Positions 9,165 through 18,337 of a stretch of 64,000 bases of DNA are shown piece by piece. Both the position numbers and the translations under genes were made by a program. The first letter of the stretch is position 1; the number at the start of each line of letters is the position of its first letter. Below the pieces are notes generated by a model that saw only the letters and a program-made list of their open reading frames with translations, was not told the origin of the DNA and ran no database searches. The DNA comes from Ignisphaera sp. (GTDB lineage: Archaea > Thermoproteota > Thermoprotei_A > Sulfolobales > Ignisphaeraceae). The stretch is taken from positions 467,672-531,671 of the forward strand of contig JAVYNU010000001.1 of assembly GCA_038735125.1 (NCBI GenBank). The letters run 5' to 3'.

Positions 9165-10154
9165 ATGAGTTTTTGTAATGACTATGACTTTGAAATAGAG
9201 GACATAATCAAATTTATTGAGGATAATAAAGCTAAGAAAATTCTTTTGCAGATGCCAGAAGGGCTACAGGTATGCTCATCACTTATTGTAGATTCTTTGA
9301 AAACTAAGCTTGGTAGTTCAGTAGAGATATATCTCTCGCTGAACCCATCATATGGTTCCTGTCTTGTTGATGAATATAGCGCTTCTGAACTCGGAGTTGA
9401 TGCAATAATTCATATTGGACACGTTGAATACCCTTTATACAAGCCTAGAAAGCCTACCCTATTTATACGAGGTGGTTACAAGAAAATTAATAAAGAAAAA
9501 GTTAGAGAAATGTTAATGAACATCTGTTGCAAATATTCGCAACCCATCTGTATTTTAACAACGGCTCAACATGTTAAAGAATTAAACGATATTGTAAGTA
9601 GCGTAGACACCTGCAATTTGTTGTTTAAAGGAGTTATACTAGGTTGTATGCCTATAGAAACAAACGAATGTAGCGTTGATATTATTGTAGCTGGCGGCAA
9701 ATTTCATTGTATTACTCAAGCACTCAATAATTATTCGAAATATGGGCACTCAAAAACTGTTTGCATAGATCCTTATACTAATGCTTTTTGGAAGCCAGAA
9801 AAAGAAGTCGAAAAAATTTTGCGTATTAGACTATGGAAAGTCAGGGAGGCATTTGAAGCGCGGAAGTGGCTCATAATCGATGGTTTTTATGGGCAACATA
9901 GGCAACATATAATTGATCTACTAGTAGATGAAATAAAGAGGCGTGGCGCAGACTATCTAGTTGTTAAGGCATTGAAAATAGATAGGAGTCTTTTGGATAA
10001 CATATATGCAAACGAAAGCTTTGATGCTGTTATAGTTGTTGCATGTCCGCACATAGCATTTGACTTAATGGATTATAGCAAACCTGTGTTAACCGTAGGA
10101 GAGGCGCTAATGGCTCTACACAAGGATATTACCAGGTACAGATATCCATGGTAG
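9165..10154 (+). CDS. dph2: Diphthamide biosynthesis radical enzyme Dph2
   Basis: 329 residues. The three cysteines that hold the noncanonical 4Fe-4S cluster are visible in PSYGSCLVD, LGCMPIE and VACPHIAFD. The protein transfers a 3-amino-3-carboxypropyl group from SAM to the target histidine of elongation factor 2, the first step of diphthamide synthesis. The last enzyme of the pathway, Dph6, is also in this window (21.7-22.4 kb). It overlaps the METTL5-like gene by 7 bp. Confidence 0.94.
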   Translation: MSFCNDYDFEIEDIIKFIEDNKAKKILLQMPEGLQVCSSLIVDSLKTKLGSSVEIYLSLNPSYGSCLVDEYSASELGVDAIIHIGHVEYPLYKPRKPTLFIRGGYKKINKEKVREMLMNICCKYSQPICILTTAQHVKELNDIVSSVDTCNLLFKGVILGCMPIETNECSVDIIVAGGKFHCITQALNNYSKYGHSKTVCIDPYTNAFWKPEKEVEKILRIRLWKVREAFEARKWLIIDGFYGQHRQHIIDLLVDEIKRRGADYLVVKALKIDRSLLDNIYANESFDAVIVVACPHIAFDLMDYSKPVLTVGEALMALHKDITRYRYPW

Positions 10155-10780
10155 TAAGAAACAAGAAAGAGTTAGAGATGCTACTGAGTCAAACTCCTCC
10201 CTTTCCAAAGCCAAAGCAATTCCTAGAGCAGTATCTATGCGATAGTAGAGTTGCTAGTGAAATGCTTTGGGACGCCTATGTGTCTGACGACATAAGGGAT
10301 AAGATTGTTGCCGATCTAGGTTGTGGAACTGGGATGCTTGCATACGGAGCTCTCGTTCTAGGCTCTAGAGAGGTGATATGCGTGGATATCGATTGTGAGG
10401 CCATCTCAATCGCAAAAAACTTTTTGTATAGTAAAAACCTTTTTAATGTTAATTTCATATGCGCTGATGTAGCCTTTCTGGGTCTGAGAGCCATAGATAC
10501 AGTAGTTATGAACCCTCCTTTTGGTGTTCATAGGCGAAAATCAGATATGAAGTTTTTAGAAAGTGCATTGAAATTAAGGCCTAAGGCCATATACACAATA
10601 CATAAATACTCTCAAAAGCTACCTAATATTATAAAAAATAAGTTAAGAATGTGTGAAGATGTTTTCAAGGTGTCACCACTGTTTTTAGACAATATAATGA
10701 TTCACGCCTCCTATAATCATCATAGAAAACGTGTACATAGGTTTCGCATCATTGTACTAAAGATTAAAAAAGAGGTGTAA
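10148..10780 (+). CDS. METTL5-like rRNA N6-adenine methyltransferase
   Basis: 210 residues. The SAM motif VADLGCGTGMLAYGA, an acidic loop CVDID and the catalytic VMNPPFGVHRRKSD are those of archaeal METTL5 relatives; the eukaryotic member methylates 18S rRNA. The N-terminal EMLLSQTPPFPKPKQFLEQY is characteristic. It overlaps Dph2 by 7 bp and is followed by Csl4 after 4 bp. Confidence 0.87.
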   Translation: MVVRNKKELEMLLSQTPPFPKPKQFLEQYLCDSRVASEMLWDAYVSDDIRDKIVADLGCGTGMLAYGALVLGSREVICVDIDCEAISIAKNFLYSKNLFNVNFICADVAFLGLRAIDTVVMNPPFGVHRRKSDMKFLESALKLRPKAIYTIHKYSQKLPNIIKNKLRMCEDVFKVSPLFLDNIMIHASYNHHRKRVHRFRIIVLKIKKEV

Positions 10781-10784
10781 ACAA

Positions 10785-11348
10785 ATGGCTAACAAAATTG
10801 TAGTGCCAGGAGAATTCTTGTGTACAGAAGAGGAGTTCATAGCATATATTGGTACCTATGCAGAAAATGGTGTAGTAAGAGCGATCATTACAGGTCATCC
10901 AGTATTCGACTTAATCAATAGAAGGGTATACATAAAACCTGTAAAGGATGTTAAAATGCCGAAAAGCGGAGATGTGGTAATAGGTCTTGTGGAGCAGATG
11001 AGAGACGAAATTGCTATGATAAGGCTTATAGGATATGACATAAATAAACCGTTTAAACATGAGTTTAGAAGCGTATTACACATTTCACAAGCATCAAGCT
11101 CTAGAATTCAGAGTCTATATGATGTTGTTAGAATTGGTGATATAGTAAGGGTGAGGATACTTAATAGCTATATACCATACGTTGTAACAGCCAAAGATGC
11201 TAAACTAGGTGTTATAGCTGCATATTGCTCTAGATGTGGAGCCCCATTAGTAAAAGAGAAAGATAGGGATATACTAAGATGCAGTTTCTGTGGAAATGTT
11301 GAGACAAGGAAAATAGCGCCAGACTATATGTTTGTCAATAAAAGGTGA
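10785..11348 (+). CDS. csl4: Exosome subunit Csl4
   Basis: 187 residues. The N-terminal part (about 5-60) fits the Csl4 capping domain, a central S1 domain (about 63-140) follows, and the C-terminal zinc ribbon has CSRCG and CSFCG. In archaea Csl4 or Rrp4 caps the Rrp41/Rrp42 ring and recruits RNA. The stop overlaps the ribosome binding site of the next gene. Confidence 0.93.
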   Translation: MANKIVVPGEFLCTEEEFIAYIGTYAENGVVRAIITGHPVFDLINRRVYIKPVKDVKMPKSGDVVIGLVEQMRDEIAMIRLIGYDINKPFKHEFRSVLHISQASSSRIQSLYDVVRIGDIVRVRILNSYIPYVVTAKDAKLGVIAAYCSRCGAPLVKEKDRDILRCSFCGNVETRKIAPDYMFVNKR

Positions 11349-11353
11349 TAGTT

Positions 11354-11968
11354 ATGAGCGGAGTATTCATAGAGAGAACATTTTCATATTCTTGCCCATC
11401 AAGAAGCTTGTGCTTGGAGATTCTAGAAAAAATAGATGAAGAACTATCTCTAGAAGCAGAATTATTTGCAGAGCTGAAGCATGATAAAATTGTTTTTAGG
11501 GTAGTAGGTCTTGAACCATCTGTGGAATCAGCCATAAAAAGAATTAGAGAGTACATATCACAGTTCATAATGATAAAATCAGTTAATCCAAAAAATGGAA
11601 TATCGGCTGAACAACTAGCGAAGCTAGTGCATAGAACAATACCGCTAGATGTTTTGGCAGAGGTTCTACGAAGACAAGGAATACAAAATGTTATCTTAAA
11701 AGGCTCCATAATCTATGCAGACACAGATTTAGAAACTATTGAGATGTATGCACAGCACATAGCAAAAGCTTTTGATAAGGTTTCTAACGCTAAATACTCA
11801 TATAATTTAAAAAAATTAATTGTAGCAGCAATTGCACTATATAATGTCGGCACATCCGAGGTGCTGGATCTATTGAGCGAAACAAACGCCGTCGATGAGA
11901 AGCTAGAGCTAAAAGTCCCATGGCAAGAAGCATTAAAATACATTGAAGAAAAGCTAATGTCGACTTAA
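11354..11968 (+). CDS. DUF2067-family protein
   Basis: 204 residues from ATG 11354, which has AGGTGAT six bases upstream; a GTG at 11345 adds three residues. It looks like the crenarchaeal DUF2067 family, found beside Csl4. The N-terminus (about 1-75) resembles a small alpha/beta RNA-binding module, followed by helices (ISAEQLAKLVHRTIPLDVLAEVLRR is one region) and a helical tail. A role with the exosome is inferred only from gene order. Confidence 0.65.
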   Translation: MSGVFIERTFSYSCPSRSLCLEILEKIDEELSLEAELFAELKHDKIVFRVVGLEPSVESAIKRIREYISQFIMIKSVNPKNGISAEQLAKLVHRTIPLDVLAEVLRRQGIQNVILKGSIIYADTDLETIEMYAQHIAKAFDKVSNAKYSYNLKKLIVAAIALYNVGTSEVLDLLSETNAVDEKLELKVPWQEALKYIEEKLMST

Positions 11969-12016
11969 AAAATATAAGCTTCAATTATGCTATAAAACTA
12001 TATTTAAGCCAGTTGC

Positions 12017-12337
12017 ATGGTGACCCAATTGCCTATACGTTTAGAGCTAAGAAAACTTACTGATAGAGAACTGAGAGTAATCATCTATGATGAAGATAAG
12101 CATTCCTTGCCAAACCTATTATCGAAACTTGCCTTGAGAAAACCTGGAGTGGTTTACGCTGCCTACATACTCGAGCATCCAATAACATCCTACCCCGAGG
12201 TTGTTATACTGACAGATGGGAGCAGGAAACCCCTAGAGGTATTTGAAGAGGTTGTCCAGGACGCTCAGAAACTCGTTGAGGATTTTTCTCTAAAACTTGA
12301 AGAGGCTTTGAAAAATGCAACTAAAGAAAGAAAGTAG
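12017..12337 (+). CDS. rpo11: RNA polymerase subunit Rpo11 (RpoL)
   Basis: 106 residues. RVIIYDEDKHSLPNLLSKL and PGVVYAAYILEHPI are the alphaCTD-like dimerisation motifs of subunit L, which pairs with Rpo3 and nucleates polymerase assembly. A TTG at 12029 with GGTGA five bases upstream is an equally possible start four codons inside. TATA-like sequence lies at 11990-12008. The last 23 bp overlap the next gene. Confidence 0.93.
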   Translation: MVTQLPIRLELRKLTDRELRVIIYDEDKHSLPNLLSKLALRKPGVVYAAYILEHPITSYPEVVILTDGSRKPLEVFEEVVQDAQKLVEDFSLKLEEALKNATKERK

Positions 12338-12667
12338 AATTTTTGTAGTAGACACCCTAGACGATGAAATCGTAGGATTTGTGCTAAGAGGTTTGATAGG
12401 CATAGAAGATGCTGTCATATTCAAGGATTGTGATGCACTAGAAAATTTTTAAAGAGTAAGCGAGGTCTTGCAGGAGAGATAAACTACATAATTGATTTGA
12501 CAGGCAAATGCCACTATAAGTCGATTTCGATTGAAAAAATCATAAAAATCAACGATATTGAAAATATTCAGTTACAAGATATTGTAAACAATGTCATTGA
12601 TGTTATAAAACTTATAAAGGTAAAGCTTTTAGTAATGAAAACAGTTCGTAACTTGGGAGATGATTAA
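12315..12667 (+). CDS. Unknown protein split by a -1 frame change
   Basis: ATG 12315 opens a 45-codon frame that stops at TAA 12450-12452. Reading on in the -1 frame from TTA 12449 gives 72 more codons to TAA 12665-12667, a continuous 117-residue protein (start RIFVVDTLDDEIVGFVLRG, later part GEINYIIDLTGKCHYKS). The junction is A-AAT-TTT immediately before the stop, a textbook -1 slippery heptamer. A one-base deletion in the T run or a sequencing error would look the same. The N-terminus is faintly like the V-ATPase F subunit, too weak to call. Confidence 0.55.
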
Positions 12668-12702
12668 GGTTTTAAGATCTGACAACTGATGAAAAACCCA
12701 CG

Positions 12703-14166
12703 CTATGATCCAGTGCTTCTCATCTTATCAAGCATACTTAATATAATCTCTCTTACGAGTTGGGGATCAGCTCTCCCACTAGTCTTCTTCATAACAAGGC
12801 CAATGAGATAATTTACAGCCTTTGGATTCTCTAAAGCATCTTGAACAGCCTTTGGGCTTTCTCTAAAAACCTCTTCAACAACCTTCTCTAGATACTCCTT
12901 ATCAACCAGTCTTGTATAGCCAGAGGATTTAACATAGTCTTCGACATCGATGCCACCTTTTATTATCTGTGGCAACAATTCTTTGACCATTTTAACTGAA
13001 AGTACCCCTTCATCCCACAACCTCAAAAGTTTGACTATCTGCAACAGGTCTAGCCTCAAGTTTTTATAATCAATATTGAATTCATTTATCCATCTGAGAA
13101 AATCTGTTATGAGTAAATCAGCCAACTTTTTGTATTTGTCGTAGTGCTTGGCGCACATTTCGAATAAGTCGGCAAGCCATTTGTTTAGAACCAGGACAGT
13201 TGCTCTATATTCATCTAGGCTATACTGCTTCATAAATCTATCTATTCTTTCATCTGGCAACTCTGGAAGAGACTTTACTACCTGTTCTATGAATTCCTTA
13301 CTTATCCTTAGAGGAGGCAGATCAGGATCTGGGAAATATCTATAGTCCTCCTCAAACTCTTTAGATCTTAAAGATATAGTCACCCCTTTATTAGAATCCC
13401 AATGCCTAGTCTCTCTTTCTATCTTCCCCCCTCCTGCAATGATTCTTCTCTGCCTAACAATTTCATAGGTTAAAGCCTTTTCAACATCCCTTATAGACCC
13501 AATATTCTTTATCTCAACTCTTCCAAACCCCTCAAAAGAAATATTTGCATCAACTCTAAATGCTCCTTCAAGCCCTGGATCTGTAACCCCTAGGTATTCT
13601 AATATTGCTATGAGCTTTTCTAGGAATATTCTAGCCTCTTTGGGGCTCCCAAGATCTGGCTCTGTAACAATTTCCAAAAGCGTTACACCAGATCTATTAT
13701 AATCTATGAGACTATATGGACTTGTCTCAATACTTCCTATATATACAACTCTCCCCGGATCCTCCTCAATATTGATTCTTCTAATTCTCACAATTTTTGG
13801 CTTTCCATCCACTGTTATCTTTACATAGCCATTTTTAGCAATTGGGGCGAAGCCCGGCCCTATATACTGGGAGATCTGATAGTTCTTAGGGAGATCTGGG
13901 TAGAAATAGTGCTTCCTCACAAACATTAGTCTATCGCTTATTTCGCAGTTCAGCGCTTTGGCAACAGCAATAGCATATTCAACAGCTTTTCTGTTTACTG
14001 TAGGCAGGGTTCCAGGAAGCCCTAGGCAGATAGGGCATACGTGTGTATTCGGTTTCTTCTCTCTATAATCAGCCGAGGTCGCGCAAAACAGCTTTGTCTT
14101 TAACTTTGTTAATTGTACATGGATTTCGAGACCTATAATTGTTTTTAGAGTCTGGTCATTGTTCAT
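12703..14166 (-). CDS. gatB: Asp/Glu-tRNA amidotransferase subunit B
   Basis: 487 residues. It begins with IGLEIHVQLTKLKTKLFC, includes the kinase-like cradle with VCPICLGLPGTLP and SLIDYNRSGVTLLEIVTEPD, and ends in the helical YqeY-like tail (about 340-480) that binds tRNA. GatB activates misacylated Glu-tRNA(Gln) or Asp-tRNA(Asn). The absence of an AspRS-like insertion excludes GatE. It is the last gene of a GatC-GatA-GatB operon on the minus strand. Confidence 0.96.
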   Translation of the reverse strand: MNNDQTLKTIIGLEIHVQLTKLKTKLFCATSADYREKKPNTHVCPICLGLPGTLPTVNRKAVEYAIAVAKALNCEISDRLMFVRKHYFYPDLPKNYQISQYIGPGFAPIAKNGYVKITVDGKPKIVRIRRINIEEDPGRVVYIGSIETSPYSLIDYNRSGVTLLEIVTEPDLGSPKEARIFLEKLIAILEYLGVTDPGLEGAFRVDANISFEGFGRVEIKNIGSIRDVEKALTYEIVRQRRIIAGGGKIERETRHWDSNKGVTISLRSKEFEEDYRYFPDPDLPPLRISKEFIEQVVKSLPELPDERIDRFMKQYSLDEYRATVLVLNKWLADLFEMCAKHYDKYKKLADLLITDFLRWINEFNIDYKNLRLDLLQIVKLLRLWDEGVLSVKMVKELLPQIIKGGIDVEDYVKSSGYTRLVDKEYLEKVVEEVFRESPKAVQDALENPKAVNYLIGLVMKKTSGRADPQLVREIILSMLDKMRSTGS

Positions 14167-14174
14167 AATATCAC

Positions 14175-15647
14175 CTAAAGCTGTGCCAAAATGTCTCTAA
14201 AGCCAGTTCTATCCTCTAGTTGTTTAGCTATGTACAATAGCAATGGTTCAGAAAACTGTTTCGCCATTGCCTGAAGCCCTATTGGAAGACCATTGTAGAA
14301 GTCCACCGGAATGCTAATCGCAGGTATGCCAACAAGATTCGCTGCCACGGTATTTACATCTGCTAGGTAGATTCTCAATGGATCCTCAAAAAATTCGCCT
14401 AGTCTAGGTGGTAAAATCGGCATTGTAGGGCTTACAACAATGTCGTAGCCCTTGAATATTTGGTCGAATCTCTCCTTAAGGACTCTCCTCAATTTGAGAG
14501 CTCTAATATAGTACATGTCTCGGTAACCAGCACTAAGTATATATGCTCCAATCGCAATTCTTTTTCTAACTTCGTAACCAAAACCCTTTGTCCTAACCTC
14601 TGTAAAAGCTTCGTCCCAGCTCCTATTGGTAAAATCTATCTTCATACCATATCTAACTCCATCAAATCTTGCAAGATTCGAGCTGGCCTCAGCCATTGCA
14701 ATAATGTAGTATGCAGCGATTATTTGTTTTGAGAATGGTAATGAAATTTCTTGGCATTCGTGGTACGAACATAGTAAATCCACGGCTTTAGCAGTCGCTT
14801 TTTTAACAGGTTCTTCAGATCCCTCGAAAAATTCCTTTATGACACCTATTCTAAGTTTAGGCTCTTTGTGATGAAGTTTATACAGCTCTTGAACATAATC
14901 AACGCTTTGTACAAAGGGCACAGAAGTTGAATCACGAGGATCGTGACCTGCTATAACACTTAGCAAAATCGCTAAATCGACTACGTTTCTGGCCATCGGA
15001 CCTATCTGATCCATGCTACTGGCATAAGCTATTAATCCATATCTGCTAACCAGACCATATGTCGGCTTCAAACCATAAACTCCGCAAAAGGATGCAGGAT
15101 TTCTTATAGAACCCCCAGTATCGGATCCTAATGCAAGAGGAGCTTCTCCAGATGCTAACGCGGTAGCACTACCCCCAGAGGATCCACCGGGAACTCTTGT
15201 CGTATCCCAAGGATTTTTAGTAGGATAAAAAGCACTTGTCTCTGTAGTAGAGCCCATGGCAAATTCATCCATGTTTGTCTTGCCTATTATTATACCACCT
15301 TCTCTCAATATCTTCTCAACAACCGTGGCATTATATGGAGGAACATAGTTTTCAAGCATCTTCGAGGCGCAAGTTGTTCTAATACCTTTGGTTGAGATGT
15401 TATCCTTAACAGCTATCGGTATTCCAAAAAGCTTTAGGTTGTCAATCCTATGCTTGTTTTCCTTGATCAAATTCTCTACATATCTATCTAAAGTCTCTTG
15501 TGGTATGATGGTAATAAAGGACCGGATTTTGTTTTCAACTCTTTTTATATTATCGTATAAAGAATCAAGATAGTCAAAAGTCTTTGAGGGATCTGTCTTA
15601 AACTCCTCAATCAGTTTGTGGATAGGCATCGACAGATATTTACTCAT
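14175..15647 (-). CDS. gatA: Asp/Glu-tRNA amidotransferase subunit A
   Basis: 490 residues of the amidase signature family. The catalytic triad is visible as Lys in IPIAVKDNIS and the two serines in VPGGSSGGSATAL and LGSDTGGSIRNP. It releases ammonia from glutamine and channels it to GatB. It lies 2 bp after GatC and 8 bp before GatB, consistent with one transcript. Confidence 0.97.
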   Translation of the reverse strand: MSKYLSMPIHKLIEEFKTDPSKTFDYLDSLYDNIKRVENKIRSFITIIPQETLDRYVENLIKENKHRIDNLKLFGIPIAVKDNISTKGIRTTCASKMLENYVPPYNATVVEKILREGGIIIGKTNMDEFAMGSTTETSAFYPTKNPWDTTRVPGGSSGGSATALASGEAPLALGSDTGGSIRNPASFCGVYGLKPTYGLVSRYGLIAYASSMDQIGPMARNVVDLAILLSVIAGHDPRDSTSVPFVQSVDYVQELYKLHHKEPKLRIGVIKEFFEGSEEPVKKATAKAVDLLCSYHECQEISLPFSKQIIAAYYIIAMAEASSNLARFDGVRYGMKIDFTNRSWDEAFTEVRTKGFGYEVRKRIAIGAYILSAGYRDMYYIRALKLRRVLKERFDQIFKGYDIVVSPTMPILPPRLGEFFEDPLRIYLADVNTVAANLVGIPAISIPVDFYNGLPIGLQAMAKQFSEPLLLYIAKQLEDRTGFRDILAQL

Positions 15648-15649
15648 TT

Positions 15650-15952
15650 TTATGCACCAACAGTTTTAGGAGCTTTAACATAGTCGTTCTCTAGAATGGC
15701 ATTATCCTTGAGTAGCTCATGATTCTCGTCAATGGCATCCAATACCTCATCTTCTCTCAGAGGCAGCTCTATCTCAACAACATGATATAGTGGCTCAACA
15801 TTGTCAAGACCTTCAACCTTCATAACCTCATTGAATAATTCTATCACTTTTTTAATCTCTTCATAAACCCTCTTTTTCTCTTCCTCATTAAACTTAATAA
15901 GCGTTAATCGCTCCAAATACTCTAAAATATTGCTATCGCTTGAGCTCAACAA
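15650..15952 (-). CDS. gatC: Asp/Glu-tRNA amidotransferase subunit C
   Basis: 100 residues. The acidic helical N-terminus is followed by VEGLDNVEPLYHVVEIELPLREDEV, the belt that wraps the GatA-GatB interface in this family. The start is TTG at 15952. The 70 bp between it and the divergent gene at 16024 must hold both promoters. Confidence 0.92.
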   Translation of the reverse strand: MLSSSDSNILEYLERLTLIKFNEEEKKRVYEEIKKVIELFNEVMKVEGLDNVEPLYHVVEIELPLREDEVLDAIDENHELLKDNAILENDYVKAPKTVGA

Positions 15953-16023
15953 ATATACACCCTTAGTCTAGGTTAGATATAACACTATTTTAGCCTAAAA
16001 ATCTATTTAAGAACCTTAAAAAT

Positions 16024-16480
16024 ATGGTGTAAGTCTACGAAGCCTGAAGAAGTTATAGAGTCTCTGAATAACTTCTTAGAGAATGATACGATCGTATTTA
16101 CTGCAGTTGAAGAAGCAAATACTCTAGGCTATAACATAATCCAATTTTTGATTAGTCTAGACATAGATGGTGTATCCAGTTATGTGGTATTTCAATATAC
16201 TCCTTTAGCTGATGAGCTAATTCCAATAGCTCTCATAGTAGAGTTCAGCGATGCCCTTTCAAAAGAAATCAATTTTAACTCTATAGCAGGTCTTGTAATG
16301 GATTCTGGTGGATTTATGTTTGGCTCAGGAGAGGCGACAGGGATTCTATTTCCACTATCAAGTATAGATGACGTTAAAAAGGCTTTGAATAGTGTTCTGC
16401 CCACACTTATATCAAAGCTTTTTAACAAGGTTATTAGGGTTGTTATTAATGGGTACAAACTAGATTACATTCAGGTATAA
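16024..16480 (+). CDS. Unknown protein with a one-base frame disruption near its start
   Basis: The frame from 16031 to 16480 is open and protein-like (KPEEVIESLNNFLENDTIVF onward), but its first standard start is TTG 16148. ATG GTG at 16024-16029 lies in another frame; removing the single T at 16030 joins it to AAG TCT ACG and gives an intact 151-residue protein. An insertion or sequencing error is the simplest reading. The protein ends with an alpha/beta segment (VVINGYKLDYIQV). The family is not recognised. It is divergent from GatCAB. Confidence 0.5.
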
Positions 16481-16565
16481 CTCTGCTTATGACCGCAGAT
16501 TACTGTTTTTATAACTCATTAAAAAATTTAATCTTCTGCATAAACCAGGTTATAAGTGATATAAG

Positions 16566-17555
16566 ATGGTTGACATATTATTTTTGAATGCTAACGAAAT
16601 TGAGAAAATTATCGATATGAAGAGGGTTATAGAGTTAGTTGAGGTAGCGTTTAAGGAAAAGGGTTTGAAGAGAGTTCAGATGCCTCCCAAAACCTACCTG
16701 TTTTTCACAAAGTACGATGGAGATTTAAGAACGATGCCAGCTTATTTAGAGTCCCTAGATATAGCAGCCGTGAAGGTGGTTAATTCCCATCCGAAGAACC
16801 CTCAAAGATATGGACTGCCTACTGTAATGGCTGTGATAATATTGGTTGACCCATCTTCAGGGAAACCACTTTCTATAATGGATGGAACTGTTATAACTAG
16901 GTATAGGACAGGGGCAGCAGCTGCTGTAGCAACAAAGTATTTGTGGGGGGCGAAGGAGGCTCATGTAGGGCTTGTTGGAGCAGGTTCTGTGGCAGCATAT
17001 TCTGTTGAGGCATTGAGACATGTGATTAAAATACGCTTTATAGCAATATATGATATTGATCATGAAAAGGCTACTAGGCTGGCGCAAAACATTCAGAATA
17101 GGTATGGTATAGAGTCAAGAGCAGTTGAATCTCCGTATGAAGTTGTAAAAGAAGCTGAAGTCATTGTAACTGCAACACCTTCTAGAAGCCCTATTATAAA
17201 GAACGAGTGGATAGGAGAGGACGTTCATATAAATGCTATGGGCGCTGACGCACCAGGCAAAGAAGAGTTAGACCCACTCATATTAAAGAGGGCTAAAATA
17301 GTCGTTGACGACTACGACCAAGCTATACACAGTGGAGAAATCAACGTACCTATATCATCAGGTCTTCTAAAACCAAGCGATATATATGCTGAACTCGGTG
17401 AAATAGTTGCTGGATTAAAGAAGGGCAGGGAATCAGATAAGGAGATAACAGTGTTCACTTCAACTGGGCTAGCCGTGCAAGACGCTATAACAGCTTGGTA
17501 TATATACAATGAGGCCATCAGAAAAGGTGTTGGAACAAGCCTAAAACTTTTGTGA
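16566..17555 (+). CDS. Alanine dehydrogenase / ornithine cyclodeaminase family enzyme
   Basis: 329 residues of the mu-crystallin family. MPAYLESLDIAAVKVVNSHP carries the substrate lysine, TRYRTGAAAAVATKYLW the helix before the Rossmann fold, and VGLVGAGSVAAYSVEAL binds the NAD(P) dinucleotide. NAMGADAPGKEELDP completes the active site. Archaeal relatives include an NAD-dependent alanine dehydrogenase (Archaeoglobus), but ornithine cyclodeaminase or imine reductase activity cannot be excluded. It is a single gene, followed by a convergent glycerophosphodiesterase. Confidence 0.85.
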   Translation: MVDILFLNANEIEKIIDMKRVIELVEVAFKEKGLKRVQMPPKTYLFFTKYDGDLRTMPAYLESLDIAAVKVVNSHPKNPQRYGLPTVMAVIILVDPSSGKPLSIMDGTVITRYRTGAAAAVATKYLWGAKEAHVGLVGAGSVAAYSVEALRHVIKIRFIAIYDIDHEKATRLAQNIQNRYGIESRAVESPYEVVKEAEVIVTATPSRSPIIKNEWIGEDVHINAMGADAPGKEELDPLILKRAKIVVDDYDQAIHSGEINVPISSGLLKPSDIYAELGEIVAGLKKGRESDKEITVFTSTGLAVQDAITAWYIYNEAIRKGVGTSLKLL

Positions 17556-17609
17556 ATGTATCAGATAAAGGAATTCCAATCATATATTTTCATGAGGGGT
17601 GGAGTATCA

Positions 17610-18332
17610 TCATCTACCGAAAAACTTTTGAAGCGTTGTCTGTTTTGATATGAAGGTCTTTATTTGTGGATCATCAGTTGCAATACCATCCACACCATAT
17701 CCAATCATCTTTAATGCTATAGCAACATCATTAATAGTCCATGTATATACCCTTAATTTTTTTGAGCGAATTTCCTTAACCACCCTTGGGGAAAGAGTAT
17801 TAAACCTTGGTAGTATAGCAAATGCCTTGATTTTCAAGGCAAATTCTATTGGCATTAAATGAGAATACGTTAATAGGCCGACTTCAAGCTTTTCATCTAG
17901 GTTCTTTAGTTTTGCTAAAACACCATAATTAAATGATATTAGTAGGCAGTTTTCATAAACGTTGTACTGTTTTATTAAAGATGCGACAACAGTTTCTATC
18001 CCTTCATCCTTTAGCTCAATGAACATTGGGATCTTATTGCTAAACTCTTGTAAAACCTCCTCAAAGGTGGGTATGGTTTCCTCTCCAAAAATCTTGATGT
18101 TTTTCAGCTCATCTATTCGTAGCTCAGAAATCTTCTTAGGCATGCCAGCAACTCTCTTCAAATCCTCGTCATGTATAACCACAGGTACTCCATCAAGAGT
18201 TCTGCGAAGATCAAATTCAATAGCATCTGCATTCATCTCCATGGCTTTTCTAAAAGATTTTATTGTATTCTCTGGCGTGTGTGCAGAGGCCCCTCTATGA
18301 GCAATGATTAAAAATCTTTCCCTCCAGCTCAT
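17610..18332 (-). CDS. Glycerophosphodiester phosphodiesterase
   Basis: 240 residues of the GDPD/UgpQ TIM-barrel family. The two catalytic histidines lie in IIAHRGASAHTPENT and PVVIHDEDLKR, with metal-binding Glu/Asp in AIEFDLRRTLDG. MFIELKDEG supplies a further acidic ligand. No signal peptide is present, so it acts in the cytoplasm, releasing glycerol phosphate from deacylated or archaeal lipid-derived diesters. It lies 5 bp after the unknown 275-residue gene on the same strand. Confidence 0.92.
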   Translation of the reverse strand: MSWRERFLIIAHRGASAHTPENTIKSFRKAMEMNADAIEFDLRRTLDGVPVVIHDEDLKRVAGMPKKISELRIDELKNIKIFGEETIPTFEEVLQEFSNKIPMFIELKDEGIETVVASLIKQYNVYENCLLISFNYGVLAKLKNLDEKLEVGLLTYSHLMPIEFALKIKAFAILPRFNTLSPRVVKEIRSKKLRVYTWTINDVAIALKMIGYGVDGIATDDPQIKTFISKQTTLQKFFGR

Positions 18333-18337
18333 GTTCT

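Noticed and set aside
12453-12490. Downstream stem stimulating the -1 frameshift
   Set aside because: No stable hairpin or pseudoknot could be drawn at the expected 5-9 base distance, so the programmed interpretation stays unproven.
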